From positions 62,001 to 126,000 of the forward strand of contig NZ_POUT01000007.1 in NCBI RefSeq assembly GCF_002890915.1: a stretch of 64,000 nucleotides of DNA, read 5' to 3'. Below, in pieces: positions 41,826 to 52,221 of this stretch. The stretch's first letter is position 1. Each line of letters opens with the position of its first letter. The DNA is from Stutzerimonas stutzeri (GTDB lineage Bacteria > Pseudomonadota > Gammaproteobacteria > Pseudomonadales > Pseudomonadaceae). A model generated the notes under the pieces. It was given only the letters and a program-made list of their open reading frames with translations, searched no databases and had not been told where the DNA came from. The translations under genes and the position numbers were made by a program.

Positions 41826-42691
41826 TGAGCAATAAATCCCTGACGGCCCTGATCGTGGGTGTGGTGCTGGCGCTGGTGCTGTGGAACAGCTTCTACATCG
41901 TCTCGCAGACCGAGCGTGCCGTGATGCTGCGCTTCGGCCGGATCGTCGAGCCCGACGTGAAGCCGGGGCTGCACATGAAAATTCCGTACGTGAACAGCGT
42001 GCGCAAGTTCGATGCGCGGTTGCTGACGCTGGATACCACCACCTCCCGCTTCCTGACTCTGGAGAAGAAGGCGCTGATGGTGGACTCCTACGCCAAGTGG
42101 CGGGTCGACGATGCCGAACGCTTCTACACCGCGACCTCCGGCATGAAGCAGATTGCCGACGAGCGCCTGGCGCGCCGTCTCGAGGCGGCGCTGCGCGACC
42201 AGTTCGGTAAGCGCACCCTGCACGAGTCGGTATCCGGGCAGCGCGACGAGCTGATGGCGCAGGTCACCAACAGCCTGAACCGTGCTGCGCAGCAGGAGCT
42301 GGGCATCGAGGTGGTGGACGTGCGGGTCAAGGGCATCGACCTGCCGCGCGAAGTGAATCGCAGCGTGTTCGAGCGGATGAGCTCCGAGCGCGAGCGCGAG
42401 GCGCGCGAACACCGCGCCAAGGGTAAGGAGCTGGCCGAAGGCATTCGTGCGGACGCCGATCGTCAACGCCGCGTGCTGCTCGCCGAGGCCTTCCGCGAGG
42501 CCGAGGAGATGCGCGGTGACGGCGATGCGCAGGCCGCGGCGATCTATGCCGCCGCCTATGGGCAGGATCAGGAGTTCTACGCCTTCCATCGCAGCCTGCA
42601 GGCCTACCGCGAAAGTTTCGCCAGCAAGGAAGACGTCCTGGTGCTCGATCCCAAGAGCGAGTTCTTCCGTTACCTGGAGAACAGCAAGTAG
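41825..42691 (+). CDS. hflC: FtsH modulator HflC (SPFH/band 7)
   Basis: A 288-aa partner of HflK. One N-terminal TM helix ([21 protein letters not shown]) is followed by the SPFH domain ([31 protein letters not shown]) and a coiled-coil region ([35 protein letters not shown]). It ends with [21 protein letters not shown] coupling links it to hflK. A strong terminator lies about 90 bp after the stop. Confidence 0.95.
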   Translation: MSNKSLTALIVGVVLALVLWNSFYIVSQTERAVMLRFGRIVEPDVKPGLHMKIPYVNSVRKFDARLLTLDTTTSRFLTLEKKALMVDSYAKWRVDDAERFYTATSGMKQIADERLARRLEAALRDQFGKRTLHESVSGQRDELMAQVTNSLNRAAQQELGIEVVDVRVKGIDLPREVNRSVFERMSSEREREAREHRAKGKELAEGIRADADRQRRVLLAEAFREAEEMRGDGDAQAAAIYAAAYGQDQEFYAFHRSLQAYRESFASKEDVLVLDPKSEFFRYLENSK

Positions 42692-42776
42692 CGCGTCATG
42701 GCGCTGGCAGAGCCACCCGGCGGCGCAATGCCGCCCGCCGGGTGACCCGTCGGCAAAACATTGCTATGATCCGCCA

Positions 42777-42799
42777 GCCGGGAAAATCCCGGCTTTTTT
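42777..42799 (+). terminator. Intrinsic terminator downstream of hflC
   Basis: A perfect 7-bp stem GCCGGGA/TCCCGGC with a three-A loop is followed by six T residues at 42794-42799. A TATGAT -10-like hexamer lies just upstream at 42765-42770, so a transcript starting there would begin within the hairpin. Confidence 0.85.
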
Positions 42800-42971
42800 G
42801 CGTCTGTGCCCCCGTGGTCGCAGACTATCCCAGGCATGCGCTGGTCATGCCGATCCCCCGAGGGGCATGGCTCGGATGCCATGGTTCGAATACGACAGCA
42901 CGCGACCGGAGGCCAGCCGAGGCTGCTGCCGCGGTTTTCGTCTGGGCTTACCGGAAGAGGTGATTTCGCGA

Positions 42972-44159
42972 ATGGCAACGGTAGACCGCTGGCTCCTGCC
43001 AGATGGCATCGAAGAGGTGCTGCCGCCGGAGGCGGCGCGTATCGAAACCGCACGACGTCGCGTGCTGGACCTGTTCCAGTGCTGGGGCTATGAGCTGGTC
43101 ATCACCCCGCACGTGGAGTTTCTCGAGTCGCTGTTGACCGGTTCCGGCCAGGACCTGGACCTGCGCACCTTCAAGGTGATCGATCCGCTTTCCGGCCGGC
43201 AGATGGGGCTGCGTGCCGACATCACGCCGCAGGTGGCGCGAGTCGATGCGCATACCCTGCGCCGCGAGGGCCCGAGCCGCCTGTGTTACGCCGGCAGCGT
43301 GCTGCATGCCAAGCCGCAGGCGCTCTCCACCTCGCGTAGCCCCATCCAGCTCGGTGCAGAACTGTACGGTGATGCTTCTGCGTCCAGCGATCTCGAAGTC
43401 ATCAGCCTGATGCTGGAGGTGCTCGAGCTGGCCGATGTGCCCGACGTGCACATGGACCTCGGTCATGTCGGTATCTATCGCGGCCTGGCCAAGGCGGCCG
43501 CACTGAGTGGCGAGGCCGAGCAGCGCCTGTTCGACGCGCTGCAGCGCAAGGCGATGGACGAGATCGCCGAATTGACCGCTGCGCTCGATCCGTCCCTGGC
43601 CGGGATGTTGCGGGCGCTGGCACGCCTGTGCGGTGGCCGGGAAGCACTCGACGAAGCCCGGGTCGCGCTGGCGGGCGCGCCCGCCGAGGTGCAGAAGGCG
43701 CTCGATACGCTGACGCTCATCGCCGAGCAGCTCGCGGCACGCTATCCGCGGTTGCCGTTGTACTTCGACCTGGGCGAGCTGCGGGGCTATCACTACCATA
43801 CGGGGGTGGTGTTCGCGGTGTTCGTGCCGGGCGTGGGGCAGTCGATCGCCCAGGGCGGGCGCTACGATGATATCGGCGCCGATTTCGGCCGTGCGCGGCC
43901 GGCGACCGGCTTCTCCACCGACCTGAAAACGCTGGTCGGTCTCGGTAATGCCGATCTGACCACGCCGATTTCCGGAATCTGGGCGCCGCACGGCGATGAG
44001 CCGGGGCTGTGGAGTGCGATTTGCGAGCTGCGGCGCCAGGGTGAGCGTGTGGTGCAGGCACTGGATGGTCAGTCGCGGAGCGATGCCGCGCAGCTGGGCT
44101 GTGATCGGCAGTTGCTGTTGAGTAATGGTGTCTGGACGGTGGCTCCGCTGGCGTCCTGA
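42972..44159 (+). CDS. hisZ: ATP phosphoribosyltransferase regulatory subunit
   Basis: A 395-aa class II aminoacyl-tRNA synthetase-like protein without the anticodon-binding domain, as in HisZ. It begins [25 protein letters not shown], shows [17 protein letters not shown] and [19 protein letters not shown], and is shorter than HisS. It activates the short-form HisG in histidine synthesis. The ATG at 42972 matches the family start. It lies between hflC and purA, as in other pseudomonads, although hisG is elsewhere. Confidence 0.94.
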   Translation: MATVDRWLLPDGIEEVLPPEAARIETARRRVLDLFQCWGYELVITPHVEFLESLLTGSGQDLDLRTFKVIDPLSGRQMGLRADITPQVARVDAHTLRREGPSRLCYAGSVLHAKPQALSTSRSPIQLGAELYGDASASSDLEVISLMLEVLELADVPDVHMDLGHVGIYRGLAKAAALSGEAEQRLFDALQRKAMDEIAELTAALDPSLAGMLRALARLCGGREALDEARVALAGAPAEVQKALDTLTLIAEQLAARYPRLPLYFDLGELRGYHYHTGVVFAVFVPGVGQSIAQGGRYDDIGADFGRARPATGFSTDLKTLVGLGNADLTTPISGIWAPHGDEPGLWSAICELRRQGERVVQALDGQSRSDAAQLGCDRQLLLSNGVWTVAPLAS

Positions 44160-45545
<1,386 letters not shown>

Positions 45546-45615
45546 TCTAGCCTTGCCGCTATGCAGAGACCGCCTTCGGCTAATGCCAGTCAGTTAAGCG
45601 TGAAATGTCGGCCTG

Positions 45616-45692
45616 TGTAGGAGCCAGCTTGCTGGCGATGCTGTTGAACCGCCGATCGCCGGCAAGGACTGGGCGTCCCCCAGGCTCCTACA
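45616..45692. repeat. REP inverted repeat (TGTAGGAGC...GCTCCTACA)
   Basis: The arms TGTAGGAGCCAGCTTGCTGG and CAGGCTCCTACA flank GCGATCG-type inner arms (CTGGCGATG and CGATCGCCGG). It is nearly the same as the element at 24321-24403 and close to that at 55862-55936. Confidence 0.82.
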
Positions 45693-45816
45693 AAAAGCGC
45701 CCTCTGCCGTAACCACAGAGTGGACAAAAAGCCTTATCTGATCGGCATTAGCTTTCGGGCGGTCTTTCGCTGTCTGGGATATGAGAAGGAGACGTCCGCC
45801 ATGGCGGGCGGGATCC

Positions 45817-45842
45817 GTAGGGTGGGCTGATGCCCACCCTAC
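45817..45842. repeat. Short palindrome GTAGGGTGGGC...GCCCACCCTAC
   Basis: An 11-bp perfect inverted repeat with a small centre (TGAT). The outer arm GTAGGGTGG is shared with the GTGGAAAA family of REP elements in this window. Confidence 0.7.
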
Positions 45843-45880
45843 AGGTTGCCTTACGGCCGGCTACGCAACCGGCGGGCATA

Positions 45881-45906
45881 AAAAAACCGAGCCTTGGCTC
45901 GGTTTT
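45881..45906 (-). terminator. Bidirectional terminator after the tRNA-Leu pair
   Basis: A CCGAGC/GCTCGG stem with A6 on the left and T6 on the right makes a good intrinsic terminator in both directions. On the minus strand it ends the tRNA-Leu transcript; on the + strand it could stop purA read-through. Confidence 0.8.
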
Positions 45907-45917
45907 TTCTTGAAGAG

Positions 45918-46004
45918 TGGTGCCCAGGAGAAGACTCGAACTTCCACGGTGTTGCCACCGCTAGGACCTGAACCTAGTGCGTCTACCAATTCCGCCACCT
46001 GGGC
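45918..46004 (-). tRNA. tRNA-Leu (anticodon CAG), copy 2 in transcription order
   Basis: On the minus strand an 87-nt cloverleaf with encoded CCA: acceptor GCCCAGG pairs with CCTGGGC, the anticodon arm is CTAGG-TTCAGGT-CCTAG giving anticodon CAG (reads CUG, the main Leu codon of this genome), a long variable arm follows as expected for a class II tRNA, and GTTCGAGTC marks the T arm. Its sequence is identical to the copy at 46124-46210. Confidence 0.97.
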
Positions 46005-46123
46005 ACATTGCGATGATCGCTCATCGACTTGCTTTGCCGTTTTGCCGGTCGAAACCAGCCGAAGTCGGCATTCTTCGTTTCTGCATGAGACTCGCGCGCG
46101 TGTCGCGGGTCTCATTCGAATAG

Positions 46124-46210
46124 TGGTGCCCAGGAGAAGACTCGAACTTCCACGGTGTTGCCACCGCTAGGACCTGAACCTAGTGCGTCTACCAATTCCG
46201 CCACCTGGGC
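46124..46210 (-). tRNA. tRNA-Leu (anticodon CAG), copy 1 in transcription order
   Basis: Identical 87-nt sequence to the copy 206 bp away, same strand, with acceptor GCCCAGG/CCTGGGC, anticodon CAG, long variable arm and encoded CCA. It is promoter-proximal and probably co-transcribed with the second copy. Confidence 0.97.
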
Positions 46211-46220
46211 ACGGGAAACG

Positions 46221-46248
46221 ATGATACTTGGCCGTTTCCGTGTTACAA
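46221..46248 (-). promoter_or_regulatory. Sigma-70 promoter for the tRNA-Leu pair
   Basis: On the minus strand, TTGTAA (46248-46243), a 16-bp spacer and TATCAT (46226-46221) lie 10 bp ahead of the first mature tRNA base. Confidence 0.6.
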
Positions 46249-46414
46249 CGTCTGCCAGACATTGTGGGCGCGAACTATACGGCCGAGGTCTGGCCTTGTA
46301 AACCCCTGACGGCGAAAAATAATTCGCCTGAAAGCTGCCGCCGGGGAGCGATTCGCGCTTCAATAGACGCAGGACGTTCTGTCCCTATAAATGAATGAAA
46401 GGTGACATCTCTTA

Positions 46415-48943
46415 ATGGCCGATTGGCAATCCCTCGATCCCGAGGCCGCTCGCGAAGCGGAAAAGTACGAAAACCCCATTCCCAGCCGCGAGCTGATCCT
46501 CCAGCACCTCAGCGAGCGTGGCTCTCCCGCCGCCCGCGAACAGCTGGTCGATGAGTTCGGGCTCGTCTCCGAAGAAGACATCGAAGCGCTGCGCCGCCGC
46601 TTACGCGCCATGGAGCGCGATGGCCAGCTGATCTACACCCGGCGCGGCACCTATGCCCCGGTGGACAAGCTGGACCTGGTCTGCGGCCGCGTCAGCGGTC
46701 ATCGCGACGGTTTCGGTTTCCTGATTCCCGACGATGGCAGCGACGACCTGTTTCTCAGTCCGGCGCAGATGCGTCTGGTCTTCGATGGCGACCGCTGCCT
46801 GGCGCGGGTTGCCGGTCTCGATCGCCGCGGCCGACGCGAGGGCGCGATCGTCGAGGTGATCAGCCGCGCCCACGAGAGCATCGTCGGGCGCTACCACATC
46901 GAGAGCGACGTCGGTTTCGTCATCCCCGACAATCCCAAGATCCAGCAGGAAGTGCTGGTCACGCCGGGGCGCGCGCTGAATGCCAAGCCCGGCCAGTTCG
47001 TCGAGGTGAAGATCACCCACTGGCCGACCCCGCGCTTCCAGCCGCAGGGCGACATCGTCGAGGTGATCGGCAACTACATGGCGCCGGGCATGGAAATCGA
47101 CGTGGCGCTGCGCAGCTTCGACATTCCCCACGTCTGGCCGGAAGCGGTGCTGAAGGAAGCGTCCCGGCTCAAGCCCGAGGTGGAGGAAAAGGACAAGCAC
47201 AAGCGCGTCGATCTGCGCCACCTGCCCTTCGTCACCATCGACGGCGAGGATGCGCGGGATTTCGACGACGCGGTCTATTGCGAGAAGCCCGGCGGCTGGA
47301 AGCTGCTGACCGGCGGCTTCCGCCTGTACGTCGCCATCGCCGACGTCTCCCACTACGTCAAGGTCGGCTCGGCGCTGGACAAGGAGGCCGAGGTACGCGG
47401 CAACTCGGTGTACTTCCCCGAACGGGTGGTGCCGATGCTGCCCGAAGAGCTGTCCAACGGCCTGTGCTCGCTGAACCCGCGCGTGGATCGCCTGGCGATG
47501 GTCTGCGAGATCACCCTGAGCAAGTCGGGCAAGATGACCGACTATCAGTTCTACGAGGCGGTGATCCACTCCCATGCGCGGCTGACCTACAACAAGGTCA
47601 GCTGCATGCTCGAGCAGCCCAGGTCCGCCGAGGGCAAGCGGCTGAGCGCCGAATACGCCGAGGTGTTGCCGCACCTCAAGCAGCTGTATGCGCTGTACAA
47701 GGTGCTGCTCAAGGCGCGCCATACCCGCGGCGCGATCGACTTCGAGACCCAGGAGACACGCATCGTCTTCGGCGCCGGGCGCAAGATCGCCGAGATCAAG
47801 CCGACCGAGCGCAACGACGCGCACAAGCTGATCGAGGAGTGCATGCTCTGCGCCAACGTCGCCACCGCGGCGTTCCTGCAGAAGCACGACATCCCCGCGC
47901 TGTACCGCGTGCACGACGGCCCGCCGCTGGAGCGCCAGGAAAAGCTGCGCGCCTTCCTCGGCGAGCTGGGGCTCAGCCTGCACAAGGGCAAGGAAGGTCC
48001 CACGCCGAAGGATTACCAGGCGCTGCTGGAGCGCATCCAGGGGCGCCCGGACTACCACGTGATCCAGACGGTCATGCTGCGTTCGCTGAGCCAGGCCGTC
48101 TACAGCGCAGAGAATCACGGCCACTTCGGCCTGAACTACGAGGCCTACGCGCACTTCACCTCGCCGATCCGGCGTTATCCGGACCTGCTGGTGCATCGCG
48201 CCATTCGCAGCGTCATCCGTTCCCGCCGCGATACCCCGCACGTGCGCCGCGAAGGCGCGGCGAGCATGCCCAAGGCGCGCATCTATCCGTACGACGAGGC
48301 GGCGCTGGAGCAACTGGGCGAGCAGTGCTCGATGACCGAGCGCCGCGCCGACGAGGCCACGCGCGACGTGGTCAACTGGCTCAAGTGCGAGTTCATGAAG
48401 GACCGCGTCGGCGAGACCTTCCCGGGCGTGATCACCGCGGTGACCGGCTTCGGCCTGTTCGTCGAGCTCACCGACATCTACGTCGAGGGCCTGGTGCACG
48501 TCACCGCGATGCCTGGCGACTACTACCACTTCGATCCGCTGCACCATCGCCTGTCCGGCGAGCGTAGCGGTCGCAGTTTCCGCCTGGGCGACAGCGTCGA
48601 GGTGCGGGTCATGCGCGTCGATCTCGACGAGCGCAAGATCGATTTCGAGCTGATCAGCGGCGGCAGCAAGACCTCCGGTGAGGAGCGCAAGCGCGGCGGC
48701 AAGGGCGAGCGCGAGCCGGCCGGCCGTGCTTCGCGGGCGACTCAGGAGTCCGGCAATGCCGATGTGCGCAAGAGTCGCGAGCTGAAGAAGGCGCTGCTGG
48801 ACGAGGCCCGGAGTGCCAAGGGCGGCAAGGCTTCGGCCGGCAAGGCCAAGCGTGGCGCGGCCAAGCCCAAGGCGGGCGGCAAGCCGGCGAGCAAGCCGGC
48901 CGCCAGCGGCGCGGGCCCCAGAAAGCGTAAGGCCAAGTCATGA
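46415..48943 (+). CDS. rnr: Ribonuclease R
   Basis: An 842-aa 3'-5' exoribonuclease able to degrade structured RNA. It has an N-terminal HTH-like region, cold-shock domains (GRVSGHRDGFGFLIPDDGSDDLFL and GRYHIESDVGFVIPDN), the RNB catalytic centre (TIDGEDARDFDDAVYCEKP with clustered Asp), HFTSPIRRYPDLLVHRAI, an S1 domain (FPGVITAVTGFGLFVEL) and a long Lys/Ala/Gly-rich tail. The start ATG at 46415 has only a weak AAAGGTGA ribosome site. Its stop overlaps rlmB by four bases. Confidence 0.97.
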   Translation: MADWQSLDPEAAREAEKYENPIPSRELILQHLSERGSPAAREQLVDEFGLVSEEDIEALRRRLRAMERDGQLIYTRRGTYAPVDKLDLVCGRVSGHRDGFGFLIPDDGSDDLFLSPAQMRLVFDGDRCLARVAGLDRRGRREGAIVEVISRAHESIVGRYHIESDVGFVIPDNPKIQQEVLVTPGRALNAKPGQFVEVKITHWPTPRFQPQGDIVEVIGNYMAPGMEIDVALRSFDIPHVWPEAVLKEASRLKPEVEEKDKHKRVDLRHLPFVTIDGEDARDFDDAVYCEKPGGWKLLTGGFRLYVAIADVSHYVKVGSALDKEAEVRGNSVYFPERVVPMLPEELSNGLCSLNPRVDRLAMVCEITLSKSGKMTDYQFYEAVIHSHARLTYNKVSCMLEQPRSAEGKRLSAEYAEVLPHLKQLYALYKVLLKARHTRGAIDFETQETRIVFGAGRKIAEIKPTERNDAHKLIEECMLCANVATAAFLQKHDIPALYRVHDGPPLERQEKLRAFLGELGLSLHKGKEGPTPKDYQALLERIQGRPDYHVIQTVMLRSLSQAVYSAENHGHFGLNYEAYAHFTSPIRRYPDLLVHRAIRSVIRSRRDTPHVRREGAASMPKARIYPYDEAALEQLGEQCSMTERRADEATRDVVNWLKCEFMKDRVGETFPGVITAVTGFGLFVELTDIYVEGLVHVTAMPGDYYHFDPLHHRLSGERSGRSFRLGDSVEVRVMRVDLDERKIDFELISGGSKTSGEERKRGGKGEREPAGRASRATQESGNADVRKSRELKKALLDEARSAKGGKASAGKAKRGAAKPKAGGKPASKPAASGAGPRKRKAKS

Positions 48944-49695
48944 GCCAGTTGGAGAGGATCTACGGCCTGCATGCCGTGGAGGCGCTGTTGCGCCATCATC
49001 CCAAGCGCGTCAAGCAGGTCTGGCTGGCCGAGGGCCGTGGCGATCCAAGGGTGCAGGGCGTGCTGGAACTGGCGGCCCAGGCGCGGGTGCGGGTCGGGCA
49101 GTGCGAGCGGCGCGAAATGGACGCCTGGGTGGAGGGCGTGCACCAGGGAGTGATCGCCGAGGTCAGCCCCAGCCAGGTCTGGGGCGAGGCAATGCTCGAG
49201 GAACTGCTCGATCGCGCCGAGGGACCGCCGTTGTTGCTGGTGCTCGATGGCGTCACCGATCCGCACAACCTCGGCGCCTGCCTGCGTACCGCCGATGCCG
49301 CCGGCGCGCTGGCGGTGATCGTGCCCAAGGACAAGTCCGCGACGCTCAATGCCACGGTGCGCAAGGTCGCCTGTGGCGCCGCCGAGGTGATTCCGCTGGT
49401 GGCGGTGACCAACCTGGCGCGTACGCTGGAAAAGCTGCAGCAGAAGGGGCTGTGGGTCGTCGGCACCGCCGGCGAGGCCGAGCAGGAGCTCTATGCGCAG
49501 GACCTTACCGGCCCGATCGTGCTGGTCATGGGCGCCGAGGGCAAGGGCATGCGGCGCCTGACCCGCGAGCATTGCGATTACCTGGTGCGCCTGCCCATGG
49601 CCGGTAGCGTCAGCAGCCTCAACGTTTCGGTCGCCACCGGCGTCTGCCTGTTCGAGGCGCTGCGCCAGCGCAAGGCCGGCGCGGCGCCGGCCTGA
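48940..49695 (+). CDS. rlmB: 23S rRNA (guanosine-2'-O-)-methyltransferase RlmB
   Basis: A 251-aa SpoU-family enzyme that methylates G2251 of 23S rRNA. It begins MSQLERIYGLHAVEALLRHHP (substrate-binding domain). Knotted SAM motifs follow: VLDGVTDPHNLGACLRTADAAG, VMGAEGKGMRRLTREHCDYLVRLPM and SVSSLNVSVATGVCLFEALRQR. ATGA coupling links it to rnr. Confidence 0.97.
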   Translation: MSQLERIYGLHAVEALLRHHPKRVKQVWLAEGRGDPRVQGVLELAAQARVRVGQCERREMDAWVEGVHQGVIAEVSPSQVWGEAMLEELLDRAEGPPLLLVLDGVTDPHNLGACLRTADAAGALAVIVPKDKSATLNATVRKVACGAAEVIPLVAVTNLARTLEKLQQKGLWVVGTAGEAEQELYAQDLTGPIVLVMGAEGKGMRRLTREHCDYLVRLPMAGSVSSLNVSVATGVCLFEALRQRKAGAAPA

Positions 49696-49888
49696 CCTGC
49701 GCCGTGGGCGAGGCTCTGCTGGCCGGCGCTGGTGCCGGCTGAAACGGATCGGCCTTTTCGTGGTCAATCGCTGTCCAGTCCCTGGCCGCAGACAACGGCT
49801 GCGCTTGTCGGCATGAAACGCTCCGGATGCTGCCGGAGCCGCCCTGAATGTTCGTTACGTGGCGTCAGGCTCGTACCATGGAGGTTGT

Positions 49889-52060
49889 ATGCAGCACCGC
49901 CCGTCCTTCGAAAGCCTGTTCAGGCATTCTCCCAATGCCTACGTGTTGCTCGATCCGGAGTTGGTGATCCTGGATGCCAACCCTGCCTATCTGGCGCTCA
50001 CCGGGCGTCGCCTGGACGACATTCGCGGCCAGCGCTTGCACGAGGCATTCGCCGTCGATCCTGAGCATCCGGAGTCGACCCACGTGCAGGAACTGCTGGA
50101 TTCATTCGCCCGGGTGCTCAGCGACAAGACGGTCGACTCGCTGCCGGTCATCCGCTATTCCATCGTGCGCCAGACGCCGGGCGGGCCGGTGAGCGAGGAG
50201 CGCTACTGGAGCGCCACCCACACGCCGATCCTGGACGAGCGGGGCGAGGTCGCTGCGATCCTGCAGAACACCGCGGACATCACCGAGCTGCTGAAGGATT
50301 CGCCGCACCGCGCCGCCGCCGGCCGGCAGCCGGTGCAGCAGCTCGAGCAGGGCGTGATGTCCCGGGCACGGCTGCTGCAGGCCGAAGGCAACCAGCTGCG
50401 GCGGCTGTTCGCCCAGGCGCCGGGTTTCGTCTGCTTTCTGCGTGGGCCCGAGCACGTCTTTGCCTTAGTCAATGATGCCTACCGGCGCCTGACCGGCCAC
50501 CGTCAGCTGCTCGGCAAGCCGGTCCGCGAAGGGCTGCCGGAGATCGAGGCGCAGGGGCTGGTCGAGCTGCTCGACCACGCTTACCGGACGGGCGAACCCT
50601 ACATCGGTAAGCGGATGTCGCTCTTCCTCCAGCGCCAGCCCGGCGTCGAGCCGGAAAAGGTGATCGTGGACTTCGTCCTGCAGCCGATCACCGAGCACGA
50701 TGGCGAGGTTTTCGGCATCTTCGTCCAGGGCCATGACGTGACCGAGCAGCAGCGCAATGAAGAGGAGCTGCGCGGCTACCGCGAGCATCTCGAGGAGCTG
50801 GTGCGCGAGCGGACCGAGGCACTGCAGCAGAGCGAAGTCGAGCGGCTGGCGACCGAAAAGGCGCTGCTGCAGGCGCAGAGGCTCGAGGCGGTAGGCAAGC
50901 TTACGGGCGGCATCGCCCATGACTTCAACAACATGCTGCAGATCATCGGCGGCAACCTGCAGCTGCTGCGGCGCAGCCTCGGCAATGATGAAACCGCGCT
51001 GCGACGGCTGGATTCGGCGGTCAGTGGCGTGGAGAAGGGCGCGCGTCTGGCCTCGCAACTGCTGGCGTTCGCCAGCCGGCAACCCCTGCAACCGCAGCCG
51101 GTGCACCTGGGGCGATTGCTCGGGCAGATGCACGAACTGCTCGATGGAGCGCTGGGGTCGGCCGTTCAGCTCGAACTGGAGGCGGCGGACGAGCTCTGGC
51201 CGGTTTTCGTGGATGTCGGCAACCTGCAGAGCGTGGTGCTCAACCTCGCGGTCAATGCGCGTGACGCGATGGCCGATGGCGGCAAGCTGCTCATCCGGCT
51301 GGCCAACCGCACGCTGGACGAGGCTGCGCTGGCGGGGCAGGAGGTGCAGCCCGGTGACTACGTGCAGTTGAGCATCATCGATCAGGGCACTGGCATGACC
51401 GAGGACGTGCGGGCCCGTGCCTTCGAGCCGTTCTTCACCACCAAGCGCACGCGCAATGCCGCCGGGCTCGGGCTGAGCATGGTCTACGGGTTCGTCAGGC
51501 AGAGCGGCGGCTTCGTCACGCTGGAGAGTGAGCAAGAGGGCGGAACCACGGTGAAGGTCCACTTGCCGCGCAGCGCTGCGGCGGCGAATTCGACCGACGA
51601 CCGGTCGGCCGGGCAGTCGGATGCGGCCGAGGAGATCGATGAGATGAGTCATGCGGCCAGTGGGCCGACAGGCGACGCGGGGTTGAAGATCCTCTTCGTC
51701 GAGGACGATCCGACGCTGCGCATGCTGACCGGCGAGGTGATGCTCGAACTCGGCCACCAGGTGGAGCTCAGCGAGACGGCCGAGGAGGCGCTGGAATGCC
51801 TCGAGCGGCAGGCGTTCGACGTGTTGCTCACCGACGTCGGCCTGGCCGGTATGAGCGGGGTGGAACTGGTGAAGCAGGCGGGGGCGCGCCATCCGCAGCT
51901 TTCGCTGGTGATCGCCTCGGGCTATCCGGTGAATGCCGCCGAGATCGGCCTGGAGCGGCTGCGCACGATGCTCAAGCCCTACGACATTCATCAGGTGCGC
52001 GATCTGCTCGATGCGATCCAGCTCGAGCGCGCGAAGCCGGGCGGCCAGGCGCCTGGTTAA
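49889..52060 (+). CDS. Soluble PAS-PAS hybrid sensor histidine kinase
   Basis: A 723-aa cytosolic protein without TM helices. Two PAS domains lie at about 5-125 and 165-290, a short coiled coil at about 290-330, then the kinase with H-box GGIAHDFNNMLQIIGGN (His about residue 344), N-box NLAVNARDAMADGG, DQGTGM, FEPFFTTK and GLGLSMVYGFV. A C-terminal receiver has the phosphoacceptor Asp at about 649 (LLTDVGLAGMSG). It needs an external phosphotransfer or output partner, not present here. The ATG at 49889 follows GGAGG. It lies between rlmB and rpsF, which are adjacent in the P. aeruginosa order I recall. Confidence 0.93.
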   Translation: MQHRPSFESLFRHSPNAYVLLDPELVILDANPAYLALTGRRLDDIRGQRLHEAFAVDPEHPESTHVQELLDSFARVLSDKTVDSLPVIRYSIVRQTPGGPVSEERYWSATHTPILDERGEVAAILQNTADITELLKDSPHRAAAGRQPVQQLEQGVMSRARLLQAEGNQLRRLFAQAPGFVCFLRGPEHVFALVNDAYRRLTGHRQLLGKPVREGLPEIEAQGLVELLDHAYRTGEPYIGKRMSLFLQRQPGVEPEKVIVDFVLQPITEHDGEVFGIFVQGHDVTEQQRNEEELRGYREHLEELVRERTEALQQSEVERLATEKALLQAQRLEAVGKLTGGIAHDFNNMLQIIGGNLQLLRRSLGNDETALRRLDSAVSGVEKGARLASQLLAFASRQPLQPQPVHLGRLLGQMHELLDGALGSAVQLELEAADELWPVFVDVGNLQSVVLNLAVNARDAMADGGKLLIRLANRTLDEAALAGQEVQPGDYVQLSIIDQGTGMTEDVRARAFEPFFTTKRTRNAAGLGLSMVYGFVRQSGGFVTLESEQEGGTTVKVHLPRSAAAANSTDDRSAGQSDAAEEIDEMSHAASGPTGDAGLKILFVEDDPTLRMLTGEVMLELGHQVELSETAEEALECLERQAFDVLLTDVGLAGMSGVELVKQAGARHPQLSLVIASGYPVNAAEIGLERLRTMLKPYDIHQVRDLLDAIQLERAKPGGQAPG

Positions 52061-52077
52061 ATCTTCACCAATTCGCC

Positions 52078-52106
52078 TTGCGCCGCTGTCGGCCCTTCTC
52101 TAGAAT
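52078..52106 (+). promoter_or_regulatory. Sigma-70 promoter of the rpsF-rpsR-rplI operon
   Basis: TTGCGC (52078-52083), a 17-bp spacer and TAGAAT (52101-52106) form a good promoter about 115 bp ahead of rpsF. It leaves a leader long enough for a regulatory RNA structure. Confidence 0.65.
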
Positions 52107-52175
52107 GGCGCCCCTTGCCCGGCTGGCAGGCGTTTGCACGCCCTTCAACCGGCAAGACAACAAGTCATTCACTCC

Positions 52176-52205
52176 TTGCCTGACCGCATCGTCGGCAGGC
52201 TGCAA
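52176..52205 (+). promoter_or_regulatory. Possible S6:S18-binding leader hairpin upstream of rpsF
   Basis: The leader folds as GCCTG/CAGGC, a bulged A, then CCG/CGG closing a CATCGT hexaloop, with TTG/CAA below. A stem with a CCG-containing bulge region just before rpsF is the known autoregulatory element bound by the S6-S18 pair. The match was made by eye only. Confidence 0.35.
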
Positions 52206-52221
52206 CCCGTAAGGAGCAGTT

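Larger units (their letters stand above)
45546..45917. other. purA to tRNA-Leu intergenic region with REP elements
   Basis: These 372 bp hold a REP inverted repeat (45616-45692), a short palindrome GTAGGGTGGGC/GCCCACCCTAC (45817-45842) and a terminator (45881-45906). I see no supported protein or RNA gene. Confidence 0.6.

Noticed and set aside
42972..44159. Histidyl-tRNA synthetase (HisS)
   Set aside because: The protein lacks the C-terminal anticodon-binding domain and lies in the conserved hflC-hisZ-purA order, so HisZ fits better.
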